Below are positions 45,470-56,260 of a DNA stretch of 64,000 nucleotides, piece after piece. This DNA is from Misgurnus anguillicaudatus. Taxonomy: Eukaryota; Chordata; Actinopteri; Cypriniformes; Cobitidae. The stretch covers positions 42,390,501-42,454,500 of the forward strand of contig NC_073339.2 of NCBI RefSeq assembly GCF_027580225.2. Direction: 5' to 3'. Every line of letters begins with the position of its first letter. Positions within the stretch are counted from its first letter, which is position 1. The notes under the pieces are model-generated. The model did not search any database. It had not been told where the DNA came from and saw nothing but the letters and a program-made list of their open reading frames with translations. Both the position numbers and the translations under genes were made by a program.

Positions 45470-46690
45470 TATATACTGTCCCATCTTACAGAGTGTTAAA
45501 AAGTAACAATGAAGCAGAATTAAAAGCTTTGTTATCCTCTTTCTCAACATCTCTGTCTGATATCTAAAATTGCATTTCACATCTTGTAGAGTCATTTTCT
45601 TAACTTATGTTAAGATGTTGGCTGTTTCATTTAAAGTCACCATAATTGTGATCAGTGGTTGTTTTAATTGGACTTTGACTCTTGACCGTTGGCTTGTTGG
45701 TGTTTTCTAACTGCTATATCTAAGTGTGTTTAAAACACATGTTATAGCAATGAAAAGGCAATTGTAGTTGAATATTGATGGTTGATACATAAACATTGTC
45801 ACACATAATCTTTTAATGAACAGATTTATTAATATAGTTTCCCCCGTCATCAGAAGCATCATTCTCCGTTAATAATGAAATACTACAGCGTAAGGTCTAG
45901 AACTCTCACAGCAGTTTATTATTCCGAAGGACTCTGATAGTTTGCACACAAACATTAACCGCTGAACAATGTAGACGCACAGACATCAAGAACCAGAGCA
46001 CAAACCCCAACAATGGTGACAAAGAATATGGTAAAAAAGGTCATTATTTATTCATGCCGCAGTGCATTCTGGGAGTTCTGGATGACATTTGTAATTTGTT
46101 GATACCCAGCATGCATTGCAGCATGAAGCTTTTCGTTTTATTGTCACCATCATTGCGATCCACACTCCGACTCCCGATATCTGTGCGTCCACATTGCAAA
46201 GCAGCCAATTTTAAGTGTCAGTGTTTCAAAATTCTTCAGAAAGACAAACTGCCAAGAGAGAGCTGGACCTCACACTATAGCATCACACCGTCAGAGAAAG
46301 ATCCTTCTGTTAAGCGTGCAAACAATAAATTAATACACAAGTTTTTATATGATGATGTTCAGACTTTATTTACTGAACTAACCACCACCAAAGGATTGCA
46401 TGCTGCCATAACAAACATGTTTTGGACACACAAAGTTCTAGCAATCAAAAGACTGAACAAGGCAAGAGTCAAGTTTAACTAAATCAAACACTGATCACAA
46501 TAGTGGTGACTTTAAATGAAACAAAATCTCAACCTAAAGTAAGAAAATGACTCTACAAGTAAGATGTAAAATGCAATTTTAGATTTCAGACAGAGATGGT
46601 GAGAGAGAGGATGACAGCGGTTTTGATTCTGCTTCGTTGTTGCTTTTTAACACTCTGTAAGATTGGACAATATATACATCCAGCAATGTT
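45470..46690. mobile_element. Foldback element nested in the above
   Basis: The arms mirror each other: TTACAGAGTGTTAAAAAG with CTTTTTAACACTCTGTAAG, and GAGTCATTTTCTTA with TAAGAAAATGACTC. The centre carries GCAGTGCATTCTGGGAGTTC and an ACCCAGCATGCATTGCAGC inverted pair, also found at about 52,910 and 60,735. Confidence 0.7.
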
Positions 46691-46693
46691 CAT

Positions 46694-47137
46694 TTAAAGG
46701 GGACATATTATGAGATTTTTTTTAAGATGTAAACTAAGTCTAAAATAGGTCTGAGCAAAAGTGTGCCGTTTTGGGTGTGTCATTTAAAATGCAAATGAGC
46801 GGATGAAGTGCAACCACTGATCACAATGATGGTGGTTTGTTGCAATTGAAACTCAATTGTGCTGTGAAATATTTTCTCTCTCTCTTTCTCTCCCTACTAA
46901 ATGGTTGTGCTGTGGTTGGATAGTGCAGATAAAGGGGGCGGAATTACCTTATTCTGACATCACAATAAGGGCCAAATTACAATGACCTATTTTTCACATG
47001 CTTGCAGAAAATGGTTTACCAAAACTAAGTTATTGGGTTGATCTTTTTAACATTTTCTAGGTTGATAGAAGCACTGGGGACACAATTATAGCACTTAAAC
47101 ATGGAAAAAGTCAGATTTTCATAATATGTCCCCTTTA
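46694..47137 (-). mobile_element. TTAA-type AGGGG MITE, near-complete copy
   Basis: TTAAAGGGGACATATTATGA at the left and its inverse at the right, with TTAG in place of TTAA at the far end. It is a reverse-complement copy of the 59,677-60,121 element. Confidence 0.8.
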
Positions 47138-47502
47138 GCTCTGGGGATTTCTCTGTGTGAGGGCTTCCTGGGGGCTAAGTGAGGGCTGCCCATGCAGGGC
47201 CAGCGCTAAGGGGCCAACGTTTCGCCAGTGAGCAAACCTGTGCGGGGCCCTAAGGCTATGCCCATACAGGCCCATCGTAAGCTTACTTGCAGGGGAGCCA
47301 GGCTAGGCAACTAGATCAGCATGTGCAGTACCCCAGAGCACGTGGACAACAATTATTTTGGGCGCCAAGGGGCAGGGCATCAGTTCAGCGCCCCTCCAGA
47401 GATAATAAAGCCCAAGCTCGCAGAGCATGAAGTTCTGGGGCCGACCGTCTGACATTTTTCAAACCAGCAGCTCAAATACTGGCAAGTAAACACCTCAGAT
47501 CC

Positions 47503-48083
47503 ATGGGTGATAGCAACGCTATCTCATGGGTACAGGCTGAAATTCCGACGGCGGGCCCCTGCCTTCAATGGGGTCAAGATGACTCTCGTCAGAGACCCCA
47601 ACAGCTTACTGGCATTGACAAAACAAGTTGCCGAACTCCTGGAAAAGAACGCCATAGAGCCAGTAGAATGGGCATCACGGCTAAATGGGTTTTATTCAGT
47701 GTAGTACATAATTCCAAAAAAAGATGGTGGCGTTCTGCCCATTCTTGATCTTCGAAGCCTCAAACAGTTCCTCAAGGTTCTACCATTCCACATGCTACGC
47801 ACGACGGAGATCCTTCAAGCAGTCAGACCACTGCAGTGGTTCACCACAATAGATCTGAAGGATGCTTATTTTCATATCCCAATTGCACCACAGCACAGAC
47901 CGTTTCTCTGCTTCGCATTGCAAGGTATAGTCTATCAATTTCGGGTCCTACCATTTGGGCTGTCCCTGTCTCCTCGGGTGTTCACCAGGTGCATGGCTGC
48001 AGCGCTGTCCCCAATACAAGCCAGGGGGGTGCAGGTGCTTCCTTATCTGGACGACTGGCTCCTCTGTGCTCCATCTCATAAGC
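47503..48083 (+). pseudogene. DIRS reverse transcriptase, broken
   Basis: One frame carries LLALTKQVAELLEKNAIEPV, a TAG stop at 47,702, IPKKDGGVLPILDLRSLKQF, TTIDLKDAYFHIPIAPQH, and the catalytic YLDDWLLCAPS. These are DIRS-type RT motifs. The gene is then cut by the insertion at 48,085 and resumes at 49,068. The stop and the insertion make it non-functional. Confidence 0.82.
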
Positions 48084-48084
48084 T

Positions 48085-49067
48085 CTTTTCACACAGATTT
48101 GCCGGAAGATACACGGGACAGGCATCCTGGAATTTTACGGGACCGCTTGCTATTTTATTCATTCACACTGCCAAGTTTACACGGCACCTGATGGTCCCGG
48201 AAAGACACATGACCTGTTGAAAGTCCCGCCCTCTCTTCTACGCAGTGTCTGAAGTTTGCATATTATTTATTATTTCTCTCTCCAGAAACAACTCGCGTGC
48301 ATTTTTGTTTATGATAAGACTACAAAGGAGCGCGTGAACGCACAGTTCTATTCTGGTGAATGATCTCAGCTTCAGAGTGGATATTTTGACGAGCTCCCTG
48401 ATTTCTGCTTTTTCAGACATTTCTCATCGTGATTGTTTATATGCATTTTAAACCCGCATTTTGAGGAGCTGGACGATATATCTTGTTGGGATGACGTGCG
48501 GGTATTTTCGTTTATTATGGCTCAAATGAGCAAGTGGCGCTTTTATGCTGCTGAATGATCTCCGTTTCAACGAAGTAAGTAAAAATCTAACTTACCTGAT
48601 ATCTGCTTCAGTCCAGTTTGCTGACATTTCTCGTCGTGAATGTTGTAAATCCCTCATTTTAAAGAGTTGAACCAACTTCATGTTGCAATGACACGCGCGT
48701 CCTCACTACGGCACGTGCGTCATTGTTTATGCATCTCATTTATCATTTCCCGATAACTGCTTCAATCTAGTTTGCAACATTTCTCGTGGTGAATGTTTAT
48801 ATGCACGTTATCTCTCGTTGTAAGGAGCTGAACCATAACTTGCGTTGTGATGATGACGCGCGCGTCCTCACTTCGACACGCCCTTTATGGCATTCTTGCG
48901 GCTTCTTGTTCACACAGGGGGTTACCCGTGTATCTTACTAGGTCCTCTTTCTGGCAACGATCCCAGAAGATTAACGGAACGAGTTTTTGTTCACACAGAT
49001 GCTTGTCTGGCAATTTTACGGGTATTTTCTGGGACCAGAGGTCTGTGTGAATGAGGTTAAAGGGAGG
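48085..49067. mobile_element. ~980-bp insertion with TTCACACAGA ends, hAT-like
   Basis: CTCTTTTCACACAGA at the left and TCTGTGTGAATGAGG at the right form imperfect inverted termini. TTCACACAG words recur internally (48,910, 48,991). There is no transposase, and no clean target duplication was recognised. It splits the DIRS RT. Confidence 0.55.
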
Positions 49068-50023
49068 CAACAGAACACACCAATCTGCTGATTTCCCATG
49101 TCACTCAATTGGGTCTCAGGGTGAACTTGAGCAAGAGTCAGTTGGTCCCATGTCAGTCGGTGAAGTTCATAGGCATCTCTCTAGACTCGAGATCGATGAA
49201 AGCTTTCCCGTCACCTCAGAGGGTGGACAGCATCTTGGTCTTACTCCAGCGTTTCCGGAGACAAACCAAGCTTCCATTCAGAGTGGTACTCCGATTGATG
49301 GGCATGTTAGCAGCAACAGCGGCACTGATACCGCTGGGTCTTCTTTTGATGCGCCCTTATCAGAGATGGGTAAACAGTCTTCACCTGAACCCTACATGCC
49401 ACAGGAACAGACTGGTCAAAGTTACAGATCGATGCCTCACTACATTGAAACCATGGAAAGACAGGTCATTCCTGAGGAAAGGGGTAGCTCTTGGGGTGAT
49501 TTCTTCTCGCCGGGAGATAATTCAGACCGATGCTTCACTAGTTGGCTGGGGCGCAGTGTGGCAGCACAGGATGATCAGGGGGTCATGGAAACCCGATCAA
49601 GCTACAAAAGACATCAATACTCTGGAGCTCAAGGCAGTGCAATTGGCTCTGAAACACTTTGCGCCGGCCCTACTACACCAACATATCCTCATCAGAACGG
49701 ACAATACATCAATGGTTTATCATATCAACCATCAAGGTGGCACCGGGTCCAGCCAGTCTCTGAGAGTAGCACAAGACCTCCTAACATGGGCCTTCCCTCG
49801 GTTCACAAGCATCAGGGCAATGCACATACCGGGAGTGTTGAATGTAGTGGCAGACTACTTATCTCGCCACAGACCTCTGTTATGCCGGCTTCTCAGTGGG
49901 GAGCCCTGGAGCCTACCCAGGAGACGGGACTTACTCCTTCAGTTACAGGGGAAGATTTGCCACCCAAACCCAGATCGGCTACAGCTCTGTGTCTGGCCGC
50001 TGAGGAGCCAAAACTACTGCTAA
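49068..50023 (+). pseudogene. DIRS RT thumb and RNase H part
   Basis: The frame resumes with LGLRVNLSKSQLVPCQSVKF and continues through IIQTDASLVGWGAVWQ (RNase H first Asp), LELKAVQLALKHF (Glu), IRTDNTSMVYHINHQGG (Asp) and NVVADYLSRH. The RNase H residues are intact over this stretch. The ORF as a whole is dead because it is severed from the RT. It overlaps the recombinase frame in another phase, as in DIRS-1. Confidence 0.8.
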
Positions 50024-51051
50024 AGGCTTGTGGCGATAAGGTACAAAACACAATTCTGAATTCTAGAGCACCTTCCACCAGGAATATCTATGCTTGTAGA
50101 TGGAAGCTTTTCAATGATTGGTGTACACCAAGAGGGTTGGTCCCAGAACACTGCCCAGTGCCAATGGTGTTATGTTTTCTGCAGTCCCTGCTGGACAATA
50201 ACAGGGCTCCCTCTACCCTAAGGGTATATGTGGCCGCAATTTCTGCCCAGCATGTAAAAGTGAATGATCAGTCACTTGGGTCACATATTCTAATCACACG
50301 CTTTCTGAAAGGTGCTCAGCGATTGCGTCCTGCTTCAACCGTTAGGGTACCCGCATGGGACCTCAGTCTGGTTCTAAGGGCACTTACACAACACCCCTTT
50401 GAGCCAATGGACCAGTGTGACCTTAAGTGGCTTTCAATAAAGACTGGATTTCTTTTGGCAATAACGTCAGCCAAACGTGTTGGTGGGCTCCACGCTTTGT
50501 CAACCAATACGTCCTGCATGTGTTGGAATGCAGATGGAACAATGGTGACGTTGTGGCCTAATCCCTCATTCTTACCCAAAACATTCTCAACATCATTTAG
50601 GAATCAACCAATTGAGTTGGTAGCACTTAGGAATTCTGTGTCTGACACACAAGATGGCAATCCAACAGAACAACTATGCCCTGTGCGAGCCCTTCAGGGC
50701 TATCTGAATGCTAAAGAGAAACTGCGACAGTCTGACCAAGTCTTTCTCTGCTACGGCGGGCCAAGAAAAGAGCAGCCTCTGTCAAAACAGAGGTTGTCAC
50801 ACTGGGTGGTGGAGGTCATTGCCCAAGCATATAAGGCCAACAACCTGACTTGTCCAGCAGGCATAAAATTCCATTCGATGAGAAGTATCTCAACATCTTG
50901 GGCAGCATTAAAAGGTGTCCCCCTAATGGACATTTGTGCAGCGGCTAATTGGTCATCCACTGATACCTTTTCCAGATACTACAGGGTTAATGTGGCAGCC
51001 CCTGGCGCCATGGAAACGGCAGTCCTGTTGGGATCCTCAACTTCAGCTTAA
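49150..51051 (+). CDS. DIRS tyrosine recombinase (YR)
   Basis: Open to the TAA at 51,049-51,051. I start at ATG 49,150 because the earlier in-frame ATG (49,051) lies in the inserted element; this gives 633 residues. The first ~290 residues overlap RNase H in another frame and may not be translated. The recombinase proper begins near STRNIYACRWKLFNDWCT. Catalytic residues in this numbering: Arg443 (SAKRVGGLHAL), His575 and Arg578 (HSMRS), Trp601 (NWSST) and Tyr610 or 611 (SRYYRV). This is the complete R-H-R-W-Y set. DIRS YR is thought to integrate a circular DNA copy without target duplication. It is the only enzyme of this element that remains open. Confidence 0.85.
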   Translation: MSVGEVHRHLSRLEIDESFPVTSEGGQHLGLTPAFPETNQASIQSGTPIDGHVSSNSGTDTAGSSFDAPLSEMGKQSSPEPYMPQEQTGQSYRSMPHYIETMERQVIPEERGSSWGDFFSPGDNSDRCFTSWLGRSVAAQDDQGVMETRSSYKRHQYSGAQGSAIGSETLCAGPTTPTYPHQNGQYINGLSYQPSRWHRVQPVSESSTRPPNMGLPSVHKHQGNAHTGSVECSGRLLISPQTSVMPASQWGALEPTQETGLTPSVTGEDLPPKPRSATALCLAAEEPKLLLKACGDKVQNTILNSRAPSTRNIYACRWKLFNDWCTPRGLVPEHCPVPMVLCFLQSLLDNNRAPSTLRVYVAAISAQHVKVNDQSLGSHILITRFLKGAQRLRPASTVRVPAWDLSLVLRALTQHPFEPMDQCDLKWLSIKTGFLLAITSAKRVGGLHALSTNTSCMCWNADGTMVTLWPNPSFLPKTFSTSFRNQPIELVALRNSVSDTQDGNPTEQLCPVRALQGYLNAKEKLRQSDQVFLCYGGPRKEQPLSKQRLSHWVVEVIAQAYKANNLTCPAGIKFHSMRSISTSWAALKGVPLMDICAAANWSSTDTFSRYYRVNVAAPGAMETAVLLGSSTSA

Positions 51052-51084
51052 GGTGAGGAGCTGCCTCCTCGTGACCTTGTTGCT

Positions 51085-51195
51085 ATGAGCCATCCAGTGA
51101 GAAGCACTGCCTCTGGCGGTCAGTAAGAACGAAATAGAACGAAAGTTACGTATGTAACTACGGTTCTATGAGTTCTGGATGACCGCCAGAGCACC
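51085..51195 (+). repeat. DIRS internal complementary region
   Basis: The first half (GTGAGAAGCACTGCCTCTGG ... CGAAATAGAAC) is the complement of the left terminus. The second half (GTTACGTATGTAAC ... GACCGCCAGAG) is the complement of the right terminus. The two ends are joined head to head, as expected for the template that completes and circularises DIRS DNA. Confidence 0.85.
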
Positions 51196-51224
51196 CTGTC
51201 ACTCCGAGTCTTGCGTGAAGATTC

Positions 51225-51416
51225 TGTAGAGACAGTTTGCAGGATGTCACGGGGTTAAATAGAGGGAATCCCCATGACGTACCTGGTCATTTGATGACTT
51301 TGTTGTTATTAGACTCGACCTGCGCATGAGCAAAAGAGATAAAATTCAGTAAGAAGCACTGCCTCTGGCGGTTATCCAGAACTCATAGAACCGTGCTTAC
51401 ATACGTAACTCTCGTT
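51225..51416 (-). repeat. DIRS right inverted terminal repeat
   Basis: Inverse of the left repeat (TGTCACGGGGTTAAATAGAG at about 51,246), with an extra outer segment ending ACATACGTAACTCTCGTT that is represented in the internal complementary region. Confidence 0.85.
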
Positions 51417-51509
51417 TTCCTTACTCAAACATGTTCTGAGGGTAGAAAGAAAATGATTGGTTCTCAAAAACGACCAATCAAAATGCTTGTTACTGGTTTA
51501 ATCCCTCAG

Positions 51510-52150
51510 CGGAGCCTTCAAGGCACCTTCTGCAGTGAAGCAGTTCGAGCTCACCGTTGGTCAGGTGAGTAGCGCAGATATGTTAAGATAGGAATGAGAC
51601 TGTTTTTGAATTCAGCTTGAAATGTTTTGAGAATTTAAGTGACGTATTTATACGTTTTCACGTGTCCGTGGCACGAATTTCTTTTTTGTGCCGGTTTCAC
51701 GTATTGGTTATTCAATTGTTTTTCCTATTTTCTTACCATTGTCGCTTGGGATTGGGGTTAGAACAACTTTCATTTACATAAAAATGACATCCTAACCCAA
51801 CTCTAAGCAAAAACAGTTTAAGTTTCTGACAAATAAACTTATAAACCAATGCCATTCTAACCCAAACACAACTTTATCCTCACGCGAAAACAGTTTAAAA
51901 ATCTGACAAAAAACACAAATCTAACCCCAATCCCAAGCGACAATGGTTTGAAAAAATAACCAATACGTGAAACTGGCACGAAAAAGAAAGTCGTGCCACG
52001 GACACGTGAAAACGCGTAAACACGTCACTTAAACGCTTGATACATTTCAAGCTGAATTGAAAAACAGTCACATTCCAATCTTACCATATTTGCGCTACTC
52101 ACCTGACCAACGGTGAGCTCGAACTGCCAGAAGCTGGCGGAAGGCTCGAT
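51510..52150. mobile_element. Foldback MITE, GAGCTCACCGTTGGTCAGGT arms
   Basis: The left arm from 51,510 (GAGCTCACCGTTGGTCAGGT at 51,548) and the right arm to 52,150 mirror each other for about 200 bp, including GTGTCCGTGGCACGA and TCGTGCCACGGACAC. There is no ORF. Confidence 0.8.
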
Positions 52151-52159
52151 ATCTACCAC

Positions 52160-53707
52160 CCCAGCTAGAAATGGAAAGTTCTAGGAACGTTCCCTGGGGG
52201 TTCCCGGGTGTTCCCAGGGGCATTCTGCCAGCGTTGAAAGCGGCTGGTTTTTTTGAGTTCTAGGGGCGTTTCTGTTGTCTGAACGTTGGAGTAATGTTAC
52301 ATTTTACCATTTTTAAACGTTATGACAATATCATGTTTTAATGTTCACACAATGTTTAAAACAACAGCTGTTTATTATATTGACTTGTTTGGTTGTTATG
52401 TAGATGATGGGGAAACATTGCATTTTATTATTTTATAAAACATTATTTCTGAATGTTCAGTAAATATATTGCTGTAGAAAACTCAATTCACTTACTAGGT
52501 TTAGATGTTGATGTTTCATTTTAAGTCACCCTTATTGTGATTCGTGTTTGTTTTAGTTGGTCTCTTGACACTTGACTTTTTGCCTACTAGTTTTTTCCTG
52601 GTTGTGTTGGCTTTGTGGTGATGCACCACATTTGTTATGAAAAGTTATTAGTGTATTTCTGTGGTTGTTGGTGCATAGTGGTAGGGATCATCACCTAGTT
52701 CATTTGCTGGTCAGGAGTTTGTTTTCTGCCAGTATTGTATAATAGATCCAGCTCTTTCACAGCGGTTTGTCGTTGGGGAGTTTTGGAGGCTTTGGACGAA
52801 AAATGTCCGCTGATGGTTGGGATGCCCGGACATCGGGAATCAGACTGTGGGTCTCAACCATGGTGACAATTAAAATTGTTAAAAAAAATCCTTATTTATC
52901 CATGCTGCAGTGCATGCTGGGAGTCCTGAATGAGGTTTGTAATTTGTTAATACCCAGCATGCATTGCAGCATGAAGTTTTTCATATAATTGTCGCCATGG
53001 TTGAGATTCGTGGTCTGGTTCTTGATGTTTGTGCATCCCAGTTATACGGCAGATGTTTTTTGTCCGGGGTTTCTGGGGCTCCTTGGTGACGGGGTGCTGT
53101 GGAGGTGCTGGATCTCGTTTGCATTTTTGACAGAAAATACATCCTTGATTAGTAAATGAACTAGGCGATGATCTCCACCATCATGTACCAACAACCACAG
53201 AATAACACCATCAACTTGGCATGTTCACAACAAATGTGGTGCATTAACACAAAGACAACACAACCAGGAAAAAACTAGCAATCAAAAAGTCAAGTGTCAA
53301 GAGACCAACCAAAACAAACACCAATCACAACAAGGGCTACCCAAAATGAAACAAACATCAACATCCAAACCCAGCAAGCGAATTGAGTTTTCTACAGCAG
53401 TGTATTTACTGCATACAGAAATAATGTTTTATAAAATAATAAAATGCAATGTTTCTCTATCATTTACATAACAATTAAACAAGTCAATATAATAAACAGC
53501 TGTTGTTTTAAACATTGTTTGAACATTAAAACATGACATTGTCATAACGTTTAAAATGGTAAAATGTAACATTACTCTAACGTTCAGACAACAGAAACGT
53601 TCCTAGAACTTAAAAAAAACTAGCCGCTTTTAACGTTGGCAGAATGTTTTTGGGAACATTCGGGAACTTTCAGGGAACGTTCTTAGAACTTTTTATTTCT
53701 AGCTGGG
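52160..53707. mobile_element. 1.5-kb foldback element with ~540-bp inverted repeats
   Basis: Starts CCCAGCTAGAAAT and ends ATTTCTAGCTGGG. The arms match over about 540 bp, for example GGAACGTTCCC-type words and AAACAACAGCTGTTTATTAT. The centre has the CAGCATGCATTGCAGCATGA stem. A lone arm of the same family is at 26,490. No transposase is present. Confidence 0.8.
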
Positions 53708-54402
53708 ACCAGTGCTGTGATTGGCTGAAACGCTTGGGGCACGGAGAGTGCCTTTCAGGGAGCGCTGCTTTGAAGGCTTTGTTGAGGGCTTAAGACACCG
53801 ACGAGCCGGGAGCTCGCCTCCTGCTGAAAAACTGTGCTAATTAGCAAATCCAAGTGATTGGAACAAAATACTGGAGAGGACTTTTACTCATGGCACATGG
53901 ATTTTACACCTCTGGTTGCGGATATGTGCCATCGCTGATCCAGCACCCATCCAGCACCGCCTGATCGTCAGTATCAGCTCGGATTCGTATTGCAGATCTG
54001 GACCAAATCAGTGTCAGACACAGCTAATGTCTTTCGGTTGTAATGGGAAAAGTGATCTGGGCCAGATCTGTAAAATGATATAAATACTGAACTGATGGCA
54101 GTTAGATGTTTAAGCTGAAACCTCTATCTGGCACGGATCTGGTTCACAATCAAAAAACGTCTCTAAGATAGAAACGGAGGCAAGGGGCTTAAAACGGATC
54201 CGGGCCAAATGTAATTGCTATCTGGGTTCATATGCACTTCACAACGTAATCTTGCTTCTACATACATTTTATTTGTATTGCTTTCATATTAGAGACACGT
54301 ATCAATCACATAAAGTTGATTTGTTTGTTTAGATAAAGTAATCCAAATGGATGGAAATTGTATAATTGTCATTGAGTTGATGTAAAGTGCGCTATAAATA
54401 AA
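53708..54402. other. Intergenic, nothing recognised
   Basis: Moderately GC-rich DNA to about 54,230, then AT-rich. No gene or element ends are supported. Confidence 0.45.
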
Positions 54403-54404
54403 AT

Positions 54405-54440
<36 letters not shown>
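54403..54440. repeat. (ATT)n microsatellite
   Basis: A run of ATT units immediately before the third ifi44-like promoter. Confidence 0.9.
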
Positions 54441-54443
<3 letters not shown>

Positions 54444-54456
54444 GCAATCAAAACAC

Positions 54457-54687
54457 ATACTGTAAATCTTATTAATTAGGCTATTAAATCAAGCCCATCC
54501 AAACAGATATCTGCATTGCAGATAGTCTGCAGCTCAAACAGCACAAACATTGCATCATATAGAAAGTGAAAGTAACACAGCAGACTATATAAAGCTTTGC
54601 AGCGGCTTCATTTTGTCCAGTACGGACAGCTGAATGAGTCGACATCTTCAGTGTGTTAGAGACTGAGATCTGCATCAATAAATCCAG
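54457..54687 (+). promoter_or_regulatory. ifi44-like copy C promoter and untranslated exon 1
   Basis: GAAAGTGAAAGT (ISRE-like) at 54,562-54,573, TATATAAA at 54,586-54,593, and a leader ending at donor ATCCAG|GTGAG (54,687). It is nearly identical to the gene B block at 22,911-23,166. Confidence 0.75.
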
Positions 54688-54929
54688 GTGAGAAATTTTA
54701 TTAATATTTTTTCAACTCATCACTTTCCTGTCTGTCTGAATTAAAATAAATCTTATGGGTCTGAATAATTAAAAATGTACAAACAGATGTTGGGTGTGTC
54801 CCACAGAACAGGCACATGGGAATCTCAACAAATACATGGAAGGACTGCTATTTGTATTGTATTACATTATGTTATAATATATAATGTTATATTATATATT
54901 TATGATTTAGAAAAAGACAACAATAAACA

Positions 54930-54972
54930 ATGGGGGGCCAAGCTCAATCAAAACCTGAATTGCCTGCCCCGG
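54930..54972 (+). CDS. ifi44-like copy C, first coding exon only
   Basis: ATG and 43 nt encode MGGQAQSKPELPAPG with a donor GG|GTAAG, matching gene B exon 2 in length and phase. The intron that follows copies gene B intron to about 55,790, and then the defective gypsy element begins at 55,833. No exon matching the next gene B exons (CCATGGAGAACATTTGATTG type) is visible up to 64,000. The rest is either beyond the window or lost. Confidence 0.6.
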
Positions 54973-55832
54973 GTAAGAGGTTCTTTTCTTCAGACACATT
55001 GAAAACACCATCACTGCTACATATTAACTGCATTAAATAAAATACAATTTTTATATTTTATTTTATTGCATTCTGTTCTATTGAAAGTCTATGTTATGAA
55101 CTGTACTGGGCAGAATATTGAAAATCAAGTTAAATTACAAATGTAATTTTAATTATGATTTATTATTATTAATTTAGAATAGAAGTTACTATTATTTAAT
55201 TAGTATTTATTGTTTTCTTTTATTTCAGTCATACTTGGAGACACTACCTGTTTAGGGAGAGAAAAAATAGTTTGTTTTTTTGACATTATGTTCCTATTAA
55301 GAACTCACAGAAAAGTTCCCCTGTTATATGTGCTGTGAATGATGGGATCGGCCAGACAGAGTTTGAAAGATCATTCCTTTAGCAAGGAATAGGAAAGGTG
55401 AAATAATGTTGCTTATAAGGAAAATTATTCATGTAATCGTTTCAGGCCCACTATGCATTTGGGAAACACATTCTCTATTATCAAATATCCTATGAAGGCA
55501 GCACTTTAGAGCTTTCGGACGCAGCCATAGTATATATGCCTGAATACATATATAAAATCAAACAACACTATTTTATTTAGATCCCTGTAATTGCTGTAAA
55601 TTGCCGGTTTACATGGATGGGGAGTCACAGAGTGATGTATTGCACCTGGGCGTGGCTTCTGACATCAAACTTGGATGTGGGCCAGCTTGGATTTCCACAA
55701 TTGGTTGTAGTGAGCCCTACTTGCCTCTTGGTGCATTTAAAGATATAGCGGAAGATTTTCCTGAATTTTAGAAAATAACTGCCCTCTCCACTTAAAAAAA
55801 ATGCAATTTCCCAACACCTGCTACAGAGACGC

Positions 55833-56010
55833 TGTAGTGTTTGGAGCTTAATATGTAAGGATTGTAAACGAAGAAAACATCACACGGTTCCAACATTACT
55901 CTTACTTTATTCTTCTTCTTCAGTATTCTTTTACAGAACATTTTACTCCTGCAGCCTCTAGCGGCCTGGTTCAGTATTGCAGTATATTAACATTAACACA
56001 GGACATAACA
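55833..56010 (-). repeat. 3' LTR of defective gypsy (178 bp)
   Basis: TG...CA ends. It differs from the other LTR by at least one base (CAACATTACTC versus CAACATAACTC). A purine tract (AAGAGGGGAA on the minus strand) adjoins it at 56,011-56,020. Confidence 0.9.
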
Positions 56011-56260
56011 TTCCCCTCTTACTTTAGAACGAAAACCTCATAATAAAGGAAATTTAAATCTTCAAACCATTAATGTACTTCTGGTATATATATTATTAAA
56101 TGAATAAACATATGAACACTTTCAACAACAGTTTTCCAAGTACTTTCTCTATTATTAAGGAATGTTCCTTCACTCAGCCACATAGTCTTTTAACCATACC
56201 GGAGGCTGTCTGGCTCGTGTGCCCCTAACCGGCTCAGGCACAACATTTTCAGTTCCGGGG

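Larger units (their letters stand above)
45285..47297. mobile_element. Element with ~155-bp inverted ends inserted in DIRS gag
   Basis: The ends CCCTGCAAGTAAGC and its inverse continue inward for about 155 bp (CCCTCACTTAGCCCCCAGGA and complement). The interior contains a second foldback (45,470-46,690) and a TTAA MITE (46,694-47,137). There is no transposase. Confidence 0.7.
43054..51416 (+). mobile_element. DIRS-type tyrosine-recombinase retrotransposon, interrupted
   Basis: Inverted terminal repeats (43,054-43,210 against 51,225-51,416), gag, RT/RNase H, an overlapping tyrosine recombinase, and an internal complementary region joining the complements of both ends. This is the full DIRS-1 architecture. 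Two foreign elements (45,285-47,297 and 48,085-49,067) account for about 3 kb of the length. Confidence 0.9.

Noticed and set aside
46054..46482. 142-codon ORF within the nested foldback element
   Set aside because: No domain recognised, absent from sister elements at 52,160 and 60,258; treated as chance.
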